Origin: a virus | Virus record (IMG/VR): IMGVR_UViG_3300042908_000680 | Location: 62,001-126,000 of that record | Strand: one strand, 5' to 3' | Length of the DNA: 64,000 nucleotides | The notes under the pieces: generated by a model | Seen by the model: the letters and a program-made list of their open reading frames with translations, nothing else | The model's database searches: none | What the model was told of the DNA's origin: nothing | Program-made: the position numbers and the translations under genes | Shown: one piece after another, positions 1 to 7,627 of the stretch | Numbering within the stretch: the first letter of the stretch is position 1 | Layout of the letters: each line of letters opens with the position of its first letter

Positions 1-2
1 TT

Positions 3-902
3 GTAATTGGTGAATCTTCTGCTAGTGGATTAAGGAATACATCTAATAACATTATTATTGGTAACAAATCATTTAATAAAACTGCTGATTTATCCAATAC
101 TAGTGGTAATATAATAATTGGTCATAATATTGGTGCTAGTCAAAGTGGATCTTATCAATTTTTACTTGGAAATAGACCAAATGTTGTTTTATTGGAGGGT
201 AGGCTTGGTCCAAACAATACTGATAAATTTTTAAGCTTACCAAGTAGTGGTAGATTATATATTAATAATCATGATAATACCGAAGGATTATGTGTAAAAT
301 CTAATCTGATAGAGGTTATTGATAGTGGTGGAAGCGACTATCCACAAAATGATCTAAGATTTAGATTTATTGGTAACAATTCATCAGATCTTTTAATATT
401 AAATCATGATGCAGAACCATTATATAATACTCCCAGATATGCGGAGCATATAGTAGATGGAGACATGGCTATAGCAACTCCATACGCAGAGCTAAACGGT
501 GATTTGCGTTTAAGGGGTTATCTTCTATTTAGTGATAGAACTACTTTAACTAGTGCCAGCGGTATTACACATGCCACGTTATTAGCAGATAGTGGAGTAC
601 ATCTGGGAAATAGTGGAATAGCCATAGCTAATAGTGGAATAAATCTTACTAACTCTATGTTTATTGAAGGGTACATGCCTAATGGAATGTCTGCTGCTCC
701 CAACCTATCTACCAAAACTAGCGGTATTTTAATTCCAAAAGATATCAATTGGGCAAATTCTGGCACTATATTTATTATGAACAGAGATACAACATCTGTT
801 ATTCATTCTGGTGCTTATGTAATAGCCGCTAGAGTCAACGATGAATATAAACCAATATGGGTGAGTGCTAGCGATACGGCTTGCGTCTGCTGCAATCATT
901 AA
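3..902 (+). CDS. Tail fibre / adhesin, C-terminal part (5' end outside window)
   Basis: The reading frame is open from the first full codon at 3 to a TAA at 900-902, so the true start lies upstream of the window. The first 50 codons carry a repeated pattern of Asn and Ile-Ile-Ile-Gly blocks (NIIIGNKSF, NIIIGHNIG) spaced by about 24 residues, typical of trimeric phage fibres and YadA/Hep_Hag-like heads. The middle has repeated Ser-Gly steps (LADSGVHLGNSGIAIANSGINLTNS), a beta-helix-like or triple-beta pattern seen in other fibre genes of this window. The C-terminus ends in a small Cys cluster (CVCCNH). I infer a virion fibre or adhesin; the ligand is unknown. Confidence 0.6.
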   Translation, partial: VIGESSASGLRNTSNNIIIGNKSFNKTADLSNTSGNIIIGHNIGASQSGSYQFLLGNRPNVVLLEGRLGPNNTDKFLSLPSSGRLYINNHDNTEGLCVKSNLIEVIDSGGSDYPQNDLRFRFIGNNSSDLLILNHDAEPLYNTPRYAEHIVDGDMAIATPYAELNGDLRLRGYLLFSDRTTLTSASGITHATLLADSGVHLGNSGIAIANSGINLTNSMFIEGYMPNGMSAAPNLSTKTSGILIPKDINWANSGTIFIMNRDTTSVIHSGAYVIAARVNDEYKPIWVSASDTACVCCNH

Positions 903-913
903 AGGATATAGCT

Positions 914-1984
914 ATGGGCAGACCAAATGACCCGTGTTTCAAAAAGCCAGCACCATATTTAACTTATGCAGAACCGGTAACTACTACTACATTATCTCCA
1001 GAAGATATTGATTTTTTTGTTTTGCCGCAGAATGATGTTCCATGTCCAGAAAAAGATAGTCTTTACCAGTTTACTCCTAAATATAAGAGATTGAGTAATC
1101 TTTTTACACAAGTATCTACGGTGAGAGTCAATATTGCTGGATGTGAGCCATATTCATTAAACTTAATCGGAAATGATAAAGATTTTTTTGAATTAAGTGG
1201 TAGTGGATTATATTTTAATTATACAAATGCTGTCGCTAGAAGTTATAGCGTTACTGTAACTGCTAATAATTTGATAGGATCAGTGCTTAGTAGTGCTAAT
1301 TTTTCTTTGGGAGTGAATGTTTTAGCTTGTAGTACTACTACTACAAGTAGCACTTCCACAAGTACTAGCACAAGTACTTCTCAGCCCCCACCACCACCAC
1401 CACCAAGCACCAGTACTAGCACTTCCACAAGTACTAGCACTAGCACTAGCACTTCAACCAGCACAAGTACCTCTACTAGTACAAGTACTAGCACTCCGAC
1501 TACTAGTACAAGCACTACTAGCACAAGCACCACTAGTACAAGCACAACCGGTACAAGCACTACTGGAACCAGCACAACTGGAACCAGCACCACTGGCACA
1601 AGCACTACTGGAACCAGCACCACTGGAACCAGCACCACTGGAACCAGCACAACCGGTACAAGCACCACTGGAACTACACAAAGTCCTCCTGACCCACCGG
1701 TTGGAACAACTACTACACCACCAACAACCACTACAACTACTTCATCTCCAACTCCACCACCACCCGCTTGTCCACCGCCATCCGTTGATAATGGTAAAGG
1801 GGCTTGTTGTGATGGAGATGTCTGCGAATGCCCCGGTGAAACTTATCAGTGTGGATCAACTACTGGGTTTGATATGGTATGTTGTCCCAGTATAGCTGGA
1901 TGGATATGCGCTGACGGGATTTGCTTACTCGTTCCTATAACATCACCACCCGCGTTTTCTAATATAGGGGTATTTAAATTTTAA
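914..1984 (+). CDS. Mucin-like Thr/Ser-stalk fibre protein with Cys-rich C-terminus
   Basis: The start is ATG 914, eight bases after an AAAGGA ribosome site, giving 356 residues; an in-frame TTG at 881 is less likely. Residues about 20-135 look like a beta-sandwich domain (VTVTANNLIGSVLSSANFSL). Residues about 140-255 are almost only Thr and Ser (TST steps, a poly-Pro run, then TGTST pentapeptides). The last 80 residues hold at least ten Cys (GACCDGDVCECPG, MVCCPS), resembling a small disulfide-rich module. The stop overlaps the next start as TAATG. The layout of folded head, PTS stalk and Cys cap recalls eukaryotic mucins and suggests a virion-surface adhesin, but no function is shown. It shares its style with the 977-aa gene downstream. 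Confidence 0.6.
   Translation: MGRPNDPCFKKPAPYLTYAEPVTTTTLSPEDIDFFVLPQNDVPCPEKDSLYQFTPKYKRLSNLFTQVSTVRVNIAGCEPYSLNLIGNDKDFFELSGSGLYFNYTNAVARSYSVTVTANNLIGSVLSSANFSLGVNVLACSTTTTSSTSTSTSTSTSQPPPPPPPSTSTSTSTSTSTSTSTSTSTSTSTSTSTSTPTTSTSTTSTSTTSTSTTGTSTTGTSTTGTSTTGTSTTGTSTTGTSTTGTSTTGTSTTGTTQSPPDPPVGTTTTPPTTTTTTSSPTPPPPACPPPSVDNGKGACCDGDVCECPGETYQCGSTTGFDMVCCPSIAGWICADGICLLVPITSPPAFSNIGVFKF
1502..1680 (+). repeat. 15-bp tandem repeats coding TSTST/TGTST pentapeptides
   Basis: Eleven consecutive 15-bp units (1502-1666) plus a partial unit code three TSTST and eight TGTST pentapeptides. Units differ mainly at synonymous third positions (ACT, ACC, ACA and AGC, AGT), so the protein repeat is better kept than the DNA repeat. 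Less regular Thr/Ser repeats extend upstream from about 1333. Confidence 0.85.
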
Positions 1985-2487
1985 TGTCATCACAAGTCTA
2001 TAAAAATAAAGTTAAATTAATTCCATCCATAGAAGAAGTAATATCATCATTACGTTCTTTTGATATTAATTTTATTCTTATCGGAAGTGAAGTGGGAAAA
2101 ATATATAATTTGTGTGAATTTACTAAGGACATAGATTTATTAATAGATCCATCTACAAAAAATTTCAAAAAACTATATAGATATTTAAAACAACACTTTA
2201 ATATTAATTTTAAATCTTTATGCGCATTAGATAGAATAGTTTTAGTTGTAAAAGAAAAAACAATTGAAATATTTATTCGTGATGCATTATTTGTAGATTA
2301 TGATTTCAACAAAAAAAACCATATAACAGAAAAATTCTTTAATAATATAGTTACTATTCTCCCAGAGGAAGAATATATAAATTCTGTCAAAAAATGTATA
2401 ATTTATCATATATCAAAACAAAATTTGGAATCAGCATCAAAATATATAAATATTTTAAACAAATATAATAAGAAGTACTCAATATGA
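1984..2487 (+). CDS. Small nucleotidyltransferase-fold protein
   Basis: This 167-residue protein has ILIGSE (residues 31-36) followed by TKDIDLLID (47-55), the spacing and shape of the GS...DxD core of the MNT/AbiEii-type nucleotidyltransferase superfamily. D49 and D51 would be the metal ligands. The rest is helical and Lys-rich. It starts in a TAATG overlap with the preceding fibre gene and ends in an ATGA overlap with the next, so it is translated with them. A nucleotidyltransferase between two fibre genes is unexpected. It could modify a virion or host component, act as a toxin-like enzyme, or be a degenerate copy. Substrate is unknown; the fold call is moderate. Confidence 0.5.
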   Translation: MSSQVYKNKVKLIPSIEEVISSLRSFDINFILIGSEVGKIYNLCEFTKDIDLLIDPSTKNFKKLYRYLKQHFNINFKSLCALDRIVLVVKEKTIEIFIRDALFVDYDFNKKNHITEKFFNNIVTILPEEEYINSVKKCIIYHISKQNLESASKYINILNKYNKKYSI

Positions 2488-5417
2488 ATTGCCCATGTGG
2501 ATCAATATTAATACCTAAAGGAACCAAGTATTCAGAATATGGACTTGGCTTAAAGGTGCTACATACTCAGGGCGAGATTATTCTTAAACTCGTTCATGAT
2601 CAAGATAGCACACTAAATAACGAGCAGGAATTCATAACAACCTCTGAAAAATGTACACTTAATAGTGATATTGTAATTACTGGATTTGAAGTATTTTGGG
2701 ACAAAAGGTTTCCATCCACTGTAAGTTTAACAAATTCTATACAGGTGTCCATAAAACAATATCTATCTGATACAGTACTTGGATTTGAAAGTATAAGCTT
2801 ACTACAAGATGAAAAGATAACTATAAATGATTGTCGTTCTATTTCTACTAATCTATTCAATAAAAAACTTTTGGTATCAATCAAAAGTATTTGTTCTTAT
2901 GATATAAGCTGTTGCGGAAAATCTCCAAGCATTAGTTTATCTCCATCATCAAAAAATATTGATGTTCCATGCCTACAGGATAGAAAGTTAGATCTAGTAA
3001 CTGGAATAAAGATTGAACATATCGACATAAATGATGTTTTAGTTACTTGGGATGTTTTTGATTCTAGTGGCGATGTTTCTTATAGAGTAGATATATCTAA
3101 CAATAACGGTCAGACTTGGACTAATGTATCTACAACTGTATTAAATAGTCAACTTGTAAAAGATCTTCCCGATGGAACATACATAGTCAGAATTACTGGA
3201 ATAGTATCTGGCATCGACGGTAGTAGTGGATATAGTAATAGTTTTACTATTAATACTGTTCAAATTGGTCCAGTTGTTAATGTGATAGTAACACCAGCTA
3301 GTCCTAATAGTGGAACTATTACGTGGGAATTACCAACTGGTGGTGGCACAACTGGTGGTGGAACCCCAGTATACATAATAGAAATATCTAACGATGGTGG
3401 ATTAACTTGGAGCAGTCCGGTTGTAACAACAGACCCCTCATATACTTTTACTAATTTGCCAGATGGCACTTATATAATTAGAATAACTACAGATTATCAA
3501 GATAATATTGGATGTTTAGTTGTAACTCAAGATTCTAATGGTAATACAACATCTCAAATTGTGTCATCTAACGCTTTAGATTATTTTATATCTCATCTTC
3601 CAGCCGGTACTATTGTAGTTGGAAATACTCAAATATCTTTAGATACTTTATCGACTACAATAACTTTTACTATTCCACTTACAACAACGTCAACGACAAC
3701 AATTGCTCCAACGACCACTAGCACAAGTACTTCCACTAGCACAAGTACTTCCACAACTGGCACTAGTACAAGTACATCAACTAGTACTTCTACTTCTACT
3801 TCTACTTCTACTTCTACAAGTACTAGCACTTCAACCAGTATAAGCCCCTCTACTACTACGTGTTCACCATTATTATTTGCTACTTGCGCACAAGAAAGCG
3901 ACTGTGGCTATTTAGTTAGAGAGTATGTTCTTGATTGTAATAAATACTGTGAATATAGTGACGGTTGCCCTCCCCTGCTGCCACCCCTGCTTCCACCCGA
4001 TACTTCTACAACAAGTACTAGCACATCCACAAGCACCAGTACTAGCACATCCACAAGCACCAGTACTAGCACCAGTACTAGCACTAGTACCAGTACCACT
4101 ACTAATGGTCCACCTCAACCACCACCCTCGACCACAACTACTACTACTACATGTAATCCAAATAATGTTCAAGGTACATGTCCACCATCAAATGACTGTG
4201 TAGAATGGAAAGATTTAGGCGTTAATCCTTATACTTGCACTAAAGTATGTAGTTCAAAAGAGAAAACTGGACTATGCTGCTATGTTGCTGGGGGTATATC
4301 AATGTTTAGCATCACTACATGTAATGAATGTTTTGTAGCGGGTAGACTAGATGTTTCATTTATATCTGGAGCAGAATGCGGAGATGATTGCGCTAGTATA
4401 TGTAACACATATGGATGTACTTCACAAGATGGTTGTGAAAAAGGTAATGGAGATATGTCTTATGAAGATTGCCATGATGTATGTATAAAACCGTGGTATT
4501 GTACTGTGCCGGGAGTTACCCCTTGTGCGCAAAGTGTTTATTGGCACGATATAAGTCTAGAGCCAGACGCTTTTGATAATAAGTATGATTGTAATAAAGC
4601 TTGTACCACCACAGCTACTACTAGTACAACGGGTACTACCAGTACAACAAGTCAACCCACTAGCACCACAACTGGCCAACCTACTAGTACTACAACAGGT
4701 CAGCCAACTAGCACCACTGAGCAAGCAACTACTACCCCCATTGTTACAACTCCACAAGCTACAACTACTCCAAATGTTACTATTCCACCAGTTATAGATA
4801 ATACAACTACGCTTCAAGCTACAACAACATCGTCAGGAACAACTTCTGGCCCTTCCGATGGTGGCGGCGGTGGCGGCGGTGGCGGCGGTGGAGGTGGTGG
4901 AGGTGGTGGAGGTGGTGGAGGTGGTGGAGGTGGTGGTGGCGGCGGCGGGGGTAATGTTGGTGTACCATGCCAATATGAGTTCTCGTTAATAGGACCAACA
5001 CCAATAACTCAAGAGCAAGCAAATGCTTGTAATAATAGCACTGGTGATTACGCTGGACCATATAATAGGGGTAGTGTAGTTGTGTCAAACGGTCAAGCTT
5101 ATTGTTGTTATGGTCCATGCACTCAAGATGGTGATTGTGATGGGGAGTATAATAAGTGTTGTTATGGGGGGTGTATTAATACAAATGACCCAACCCTAAA
5201 TGATCGCATAGAATTTCCAACGCAACAACAGATACAAGACGCAAATTGTTTTCCCGGCGATGTTATATGCCCAGCTGGCTGTTGTCCAGAACCATTCAAA
5301 ACATGTTGCACACATGGAGCGCGAGATCCTGATGGTGGTTATATCTATATTGCTCATGCTTATTGTGGAATATCTGACTGCGACTGCGCTCCACCGCCTT
5401 GGAATCCACAGGCGTGA
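2484..5417 (+). CDS. Multidomain mucin-like adhesin: Fn3-like domains, PTS stalks, Cys modules, poly-Gly
   Basis: This 977-residue protein begins at ATG 2484, overlapping the previous stop. After a unique N-terminus (1-165), two fibronectin-III-like repeats follow (about 170-260 and 265-365), each with a W...S...-DLPDGTYIVRITG or NLPDGTYIIRITT strand. Thr/Ser stalks lie at about 400-458, 507-543 and 709-790. Between them are three related Cys modules (residues 467-489, 566-589, 681-707) that end in DCNKYC, CTKVC and DCNKAC. Residues 793-823 are 31 consecutive Gly. The C-terminus (824-977) is Cys-rich, with DGDCDGEYNKCCYGGC and CPAGCCPEPFKTCC blocks recalling WAP- and granulin-type disulfide folds. 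No signal peptide is visible, as expected for a virion protein. I infer a tail-fibre adhesin; the ligand is unknown. Confidence 0.6.
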   Translation: MNCPCGSILIPKGTKYSEYGLGLKVLHTQGEIILKLVHDQDSTLNNEQEFITTSEKCTLNSDIVITGFEVFWDKRFPSTVSLTNSIQVSIKQYLSDTVLGFESISLLQDEKITINDCRSISTNLFNKKLLVSIKSICSYDISCCGKSPSISLSPSSKNIDVPCLQDRKLDLVTGIKIEHIDINDVLVTWDVFDSSGDVSYRVDISNNNGQTWTNVSTTVLNSQLVKDLPDGTYIVRITGIVSGIDGSSGYSNSFTINTVQIGPVVNVIVTPASPNSGTITWELPTGGGTTGGGTPVYIIEISNDGGLTWSSPVVTTDPSYTFTNLPDGTYIIRITTDYQDNIGCLVVTQDSNGNTTSQIVSSNALDYFISHLPAGTIVVGNTQISLDTLSTTITFTIPLTTTSTTTIAPTTTSTSTSTSTSTSTTGTSTSTSTSTSTSTSTSTSTSTSTSTSISPSTTTCSPLLFATCAQESDCGYLVREYVLDCNKYCEYSDGCPPLLPPLLPPDTSTTSTSTSTSTSTSTSTSTSTSTSTSTSTSTTTNGPPQPPPSTTTTTTTCNPNNVQGTCPPSNDCVEWKDLGVNPYTCTKVCSSKEKTGLCCYVAGGISMFSITTCNECFVAGRLDVSFISGAECGDDCASICNTYGCTSQDGCEKGNGDMSYEDCHDVCIKPWYCTVPGVTPCAQSVYWHDISLEPDAFDNKYDCNKACTTTATTSTTGTTSTTSQPTSTTTGQPTSTTTGQPTSTTEQATTTPIVTTPQATTTPNVTIPPVIDNTTTLQATTTSSGTTSGPSDGGGGGGGGGGGGGGGGGGGGGGGGGGGGGGGNVGVPCQYEFSLIGPTPITQEQANACNNSTGDYAGPYNRGSVVVSNGQAYCCYGPCTQDGDCDGEYNKCCYGGCINTNDPTLNDRIEFPTQQQIQDANCFPGDVICPAGCCPEPFKTCCTHGARDPDGGYIYIAHAYCGISDCDCAPPPWNPQA
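3711..3852 (+). repeat. Thr/Ser low-complexity repeat (PTS block 1)
   Basis: Alternating ACN and AGY/TCN codons encode a near-pure TS dipeptide run. It includes a short perfect TCTACT hexamer array near 3786-3815; elsewhere synonymous codons are mixed. The opposite strand is open here only because of the repeat. Confidence 0.85.
4002..4106 (+). repeat. Thr/Ser low-complexity repeat (PTS block 2)
   Basis: A second TS dipeptide run contains an imperfect 24-bp direct repeat (units near 4015 and 4039: AGCACATCCACAAGCACCAG). It separates two of the three related Cys modules of the 977-aa adhesin. Confidence 0.8.
4860..4952 (+). repeat. GGN triplet array coding 31 consecutive glycines
   Basis: Thirty-one consecutive GGN codons (mostly GGT, GGC and GGA) form a GC-rich island in otherwise AT-rich sequence. 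The array contains GGTGGCGGC and GGTGGTGGA sub-repeats, pointing to slippage expansion. It encodes residues 793-823, a flexible linker before the Cys-rich C-terminal domain. Confidence 0.95.
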
Positions 5418-5467
5418 TAAATTAGTGACTATTAATTTGCAATACAGTCAATTCAATAAATTTTGAC

Positions 5468-5473
5468 TATAAC
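5468..5473 (+). promoter_or_regulatory. Candidate phage promoter, TATAAC box
   Basis: In the 79-base gap before the 5497 gene, TATAAC follows an A/T-rich stretch (AAATTTTGAC) and lies 23 bases before the ATG. It is the weakest of four similar TATAA-type boxes placed before structural genes (others at 6105, 12049 and 44272). No matching -35 box is evident. Confidence 0.3.
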
Positions 5474-5496
5474 ATTTCATAGAAAGAGAGGACATT

Positions 5497-6096
5497 ATGA
5501 ATATTTCAAAAACTATTACTATTCAACCACCGCCATATTCTGATAATTCTGGAAAGATTTTTAATCCACCAGAGATTAAATTAGAAGAACTAAATTTAAT
5601 ATTTATAGACAATCCAAAAGCTAAAACTTTATCTGTTCAAATACCACAATTACCAATAAATATCACGATATGGGGTGGCTCAGATTATGATCTAATTGGC
5701 GATTGGACAAAATCTCAAGCTGAAAAAAAATTAGAGACTATTCTTGGTGATAACCCTTCTGCATATCTTAGGTCTTTGTATCCCAAAACTCTAGAAGAAC
5801 ACCCAAATCATCCCGGCACTATTCTTTCTAAAATGATTAAAAGTGTTGGAATTCAAATGACAGATAGTTGCTCATGTAAACGCCATGCTCTAGAAATGAA
5901 TGAACATGGAAATGATTGGTGTGAGCAAAATATTGATACCGTTGTTGGGTGGCTTCGTGAAGAAGCTAGTAGAAGAGGACTTCCATTTATGGACGCTTTA
6001 GGCAAGCTATTAGTGGGTCGAGCAATTAAAAAATCCCGCAAATTGCTGGCAAATGAGCCGGTTCCAGAAAACGACGAAGATCTAGATACTATCTAG
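5497..6096 (+). CDS. Unknown structural-region protein with CxC...MNxxG...C motif
   Basis: This 199-residue protein has an AGAGAGGA ribosome site just before ATG 5497. The N-terminal half has short beta-strands (TLSVQIPQLPINITIWGG). Residues 125-153 contain CSCKRHALEMNEHG, a third Cys at 142 and a WLREEA helix. From memory, this Cys-MNxxG-Cys-helix pattern recurs in phage structural-region and glycosyltransferase-linked proteins; it may bind metal, which is inference. It opens the connector/neck operon after the adhesin genes. The function is not recognised. Confidence 0.45.
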   Translation: MNISKTITIQPPPYSDNSGKIFNPPEIKLEELNLIFIDNPKAKTLSVQIPQLPINITIWGGSDYDLIGDWTKSQAEKKLETILGDNPSAYLRSLYPKTLEEHPNHPGTILSKMIKSVGIQMTDSCSCKRHALEMNEHGNDWCEQNIDTVVGWLREEASRRGLPFMDALGKLLVGRAIKKSRKLLANEPVPENDEDLDTI

Positions 6097-6104
6097 TTTT
6101 GGTG

Positions 6105-6110
6105 TATATT
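6105..6110 (+). promoter_or_regulatory. Candidate phage promoter, GGTGTATATT
   Basis: GGTGTATATTAC sits in the gap between the 5497 and 6149 genes, 38 bases before the ATG. The GTG-TATA arrangement matches the boxes at 12049 and 44272. Confidence 0.35.
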
Positions 6111-6148
6111 ACATAGAGAAGCCAAAAAACAAAAAACGGGGACTTTTT

Positions 6149-6670
6149 ATGTCTTGGAGAAGCCAGATACCGTTAATGGTCAGGCATTTAATAAATGACC
6201 TAGAACCATCTAATTACAAATATTCTGATGATAGGATAGAAACATCTGTTCTAGTTAGCGCACAAATGCTAACTATAGAAACGGATTTTCCTAATTCCTA
6301 TTCTATAGATATTGCTAATGGTCAGCTATCTCCAGACCCTACCAGCGTTGATACAAAAGATAATGCATTTATGAACTTAACTGCATTAAAAACCGCTTGT
6401 ATCATAGTTGGTAGCGAACTAAAGACCGAAGCTTCAAATGCAATCTCTATCAAAGATGGACCCTCTGCTATAGACTTAAGGGGAGTAGCCTCTACCCTAT
6501 CAGTTCTATACAAAGACCTCTCTGATAAATACGCTAAACTACTACTAGATTACCGTGCTGGTGGTAGCATAGTTGGACACGCTATTCTTGGCCCATATAG
6601 TCCAGCTAGTGACTACGTTGTTAGAACCCACGGTGATTACGATTCCAGAGGCGGCTATTTTAGATATTAA
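6149..6670 (+). CDS. Putative head-tail connector/adaptor protein
   Basis: This 173-residue protein starts after GGGGACTTTTT. Its N-terminus reads VRHLINDLEPSNYKYSDDRI followed by a helical stretch (VLVSAQMLTIETDF). That matches the usual opening of gp6-like or gp15-like connector proteins, in which a short helix and a YSD turn precede helices that pack on the portal. Its place ahead of the neck, tube and tape-measure genes supports this. The C-terminus (GPYSPASDYVVRTHGDYDSRGGY) is a flexible tail. No enzyme motif is visible. A neck protein of another type is the main alternative. Confidence 0.5.
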   Translation: MSWRSQIPLMVRHLINDLEPSNYKYSDDRIETSVLVSAQMLTIETDFPNSYSIDIANGQLSPDPTSVDTKDNAFMNLTALKTACIIVGSELKTEASNAISIKDGPSAIDLRGVASTLSVLYKDLSDKYAKLLLDYRAGGSIVGHAILGPYSPASDYVVRTHGDYDSRGGYFRY

Positions 6671-6682
6671 TGGAGGATCAAG

Positions 6683-7627
6683 ATGACCGTTCGCTCAAAA
6701 GATGATTTAAAAACATACATAGCTGGCGTTTTACCAGACAACAATGCTGGTCAAATTTCTGCCGCTGATGTTAGAAATAGTATTATTGACACTGTTGATT
6801 CTATAAATCAAATTGTGGCTAGTGGCTTTTTTGACTCTTCAACGCCATTTGTGAACAATGTAAGACTTCAAAAAGACGGAAACACTGGCGGCATATTGCG
6901 CGTTGGTTCTGGTATTGATTTTATTAGTGGTGGCGGTATGCAATATGTTCCATACCCCGGCCCCGGTGGAATATCTCATAGCGGTTTAGCCGATTTGAGT
7001 GCCGGTGATCCACATACACAATATTTAATATCAAATGGTAGCAGATCCATGACCGGCAGTTTGGGTATGAGAAATAATTGGATTAACTCTAGCGGTTCTG
7101 CTGATATAACAAATAATAATGGCTATAGAGGTTTGCAGTTTAGCTATGTAAATCCAACTGGCGAAAATATTAATGTTGGTAGTGGCACATCTTTCGTTTA
7201 TTTAAAAGACGCCTCAAGAATGAATTCTGCCCGAGGTGTAGCAAAAGCTTGGATTAGGTTTGACTCGACCAGTGGAGTTGCTGCTGGTAAATCATTATAT
7301 GTTTTAGATTCATATAATATTTCTGCTATTAAGCACGAAGATGCTGGTAAATTTACAATTACTTTTAGTTCTGGCGTTTTTAAGGACAATAACTATATTG
7401 CAATTGGTCATAGCAATGCTAGATCTAGTGCTAGTGGCATAACTGATTTTAGCCAATGCACAGTAAGTACTCCATATAGAACTGGAAATGATGCCAATTC
7501 TCTAAGGAAAATTAGTTTTGCTGTTTTAGACGATAGTAACACATATGTAAATGCCAAAATAAATGAATTAGTAGTATTTGGTACAGAACCGAATGGTTCG
7601 GGAAATCCTAGCGTCACTATAGAATAA
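6683..7627 (+). CDS. Tail fibre protein with DPHTQYL motif
   Basis: This 314-residue protein has a strong GGAGG site before ATG 6683. The N-terminal 45 residues (KDDLKTYIAGVLPDNNAGQISAADVR) form an attachment-like helix pair common at the start of phage fibre genes. Around residue 110 is SGLADLSAGDPHTQYL, a motif widely seen in phage tail fibres, followed by SMTGSLGM. The C-terminal domain (residues about 180-314) begins ARGVAKAWIRFD and continues with NISAIKHEDAGKFTITF, a familiar fibre-tip beta-sandwich. The stop overlaps the next start as TAATG, linking it to the 600-aa fibre gene. Host receptor unknown. Confidence 0.75.
   Translation: MTVRSKDDLKTYIAGVLPDNNAGQISAADVRNSIIDTVDSINQIVASGFFDSSTPFVNNVRLQKDGNTGGILRVGSGIDFISGGGMQYVPYPGPGGISHSGLADLSAGDPHTQYLISNGSRSMTGSLGMRNNWINSSGSADITNNNGYRGLQFSYVNPTGENINVGSGTSFVYLKDASRMNSARGVAKAWIRFDSTSGVAAGKSLYVLDSYNISAIKHEDAGKFTITFSSGVFKDNNYIAIGHSNARSSASGITDFSQCTVSTPYRTGNDANSLRKISFAVLDDSNTYVNAKINELVVFGTEPNGSGNPSVTIE

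Noticed and set aside
1337-1680. Possible CRISPR-like array
   Set aside because: Units are directly adjacent without spacers, in frame and protein-coding.
1381-1731. Long open frames on the minus strand made of Val-Leu-Val-Pro repeats
   Set aside because: They are the reverse reading of the Thr/Ser repeat. No ribosome site supports them, and the plus strand has a coherent domain protein. The same applies to minus frames at 3629-3829, 3908-4172, 4557-4817 and 4819-5118.
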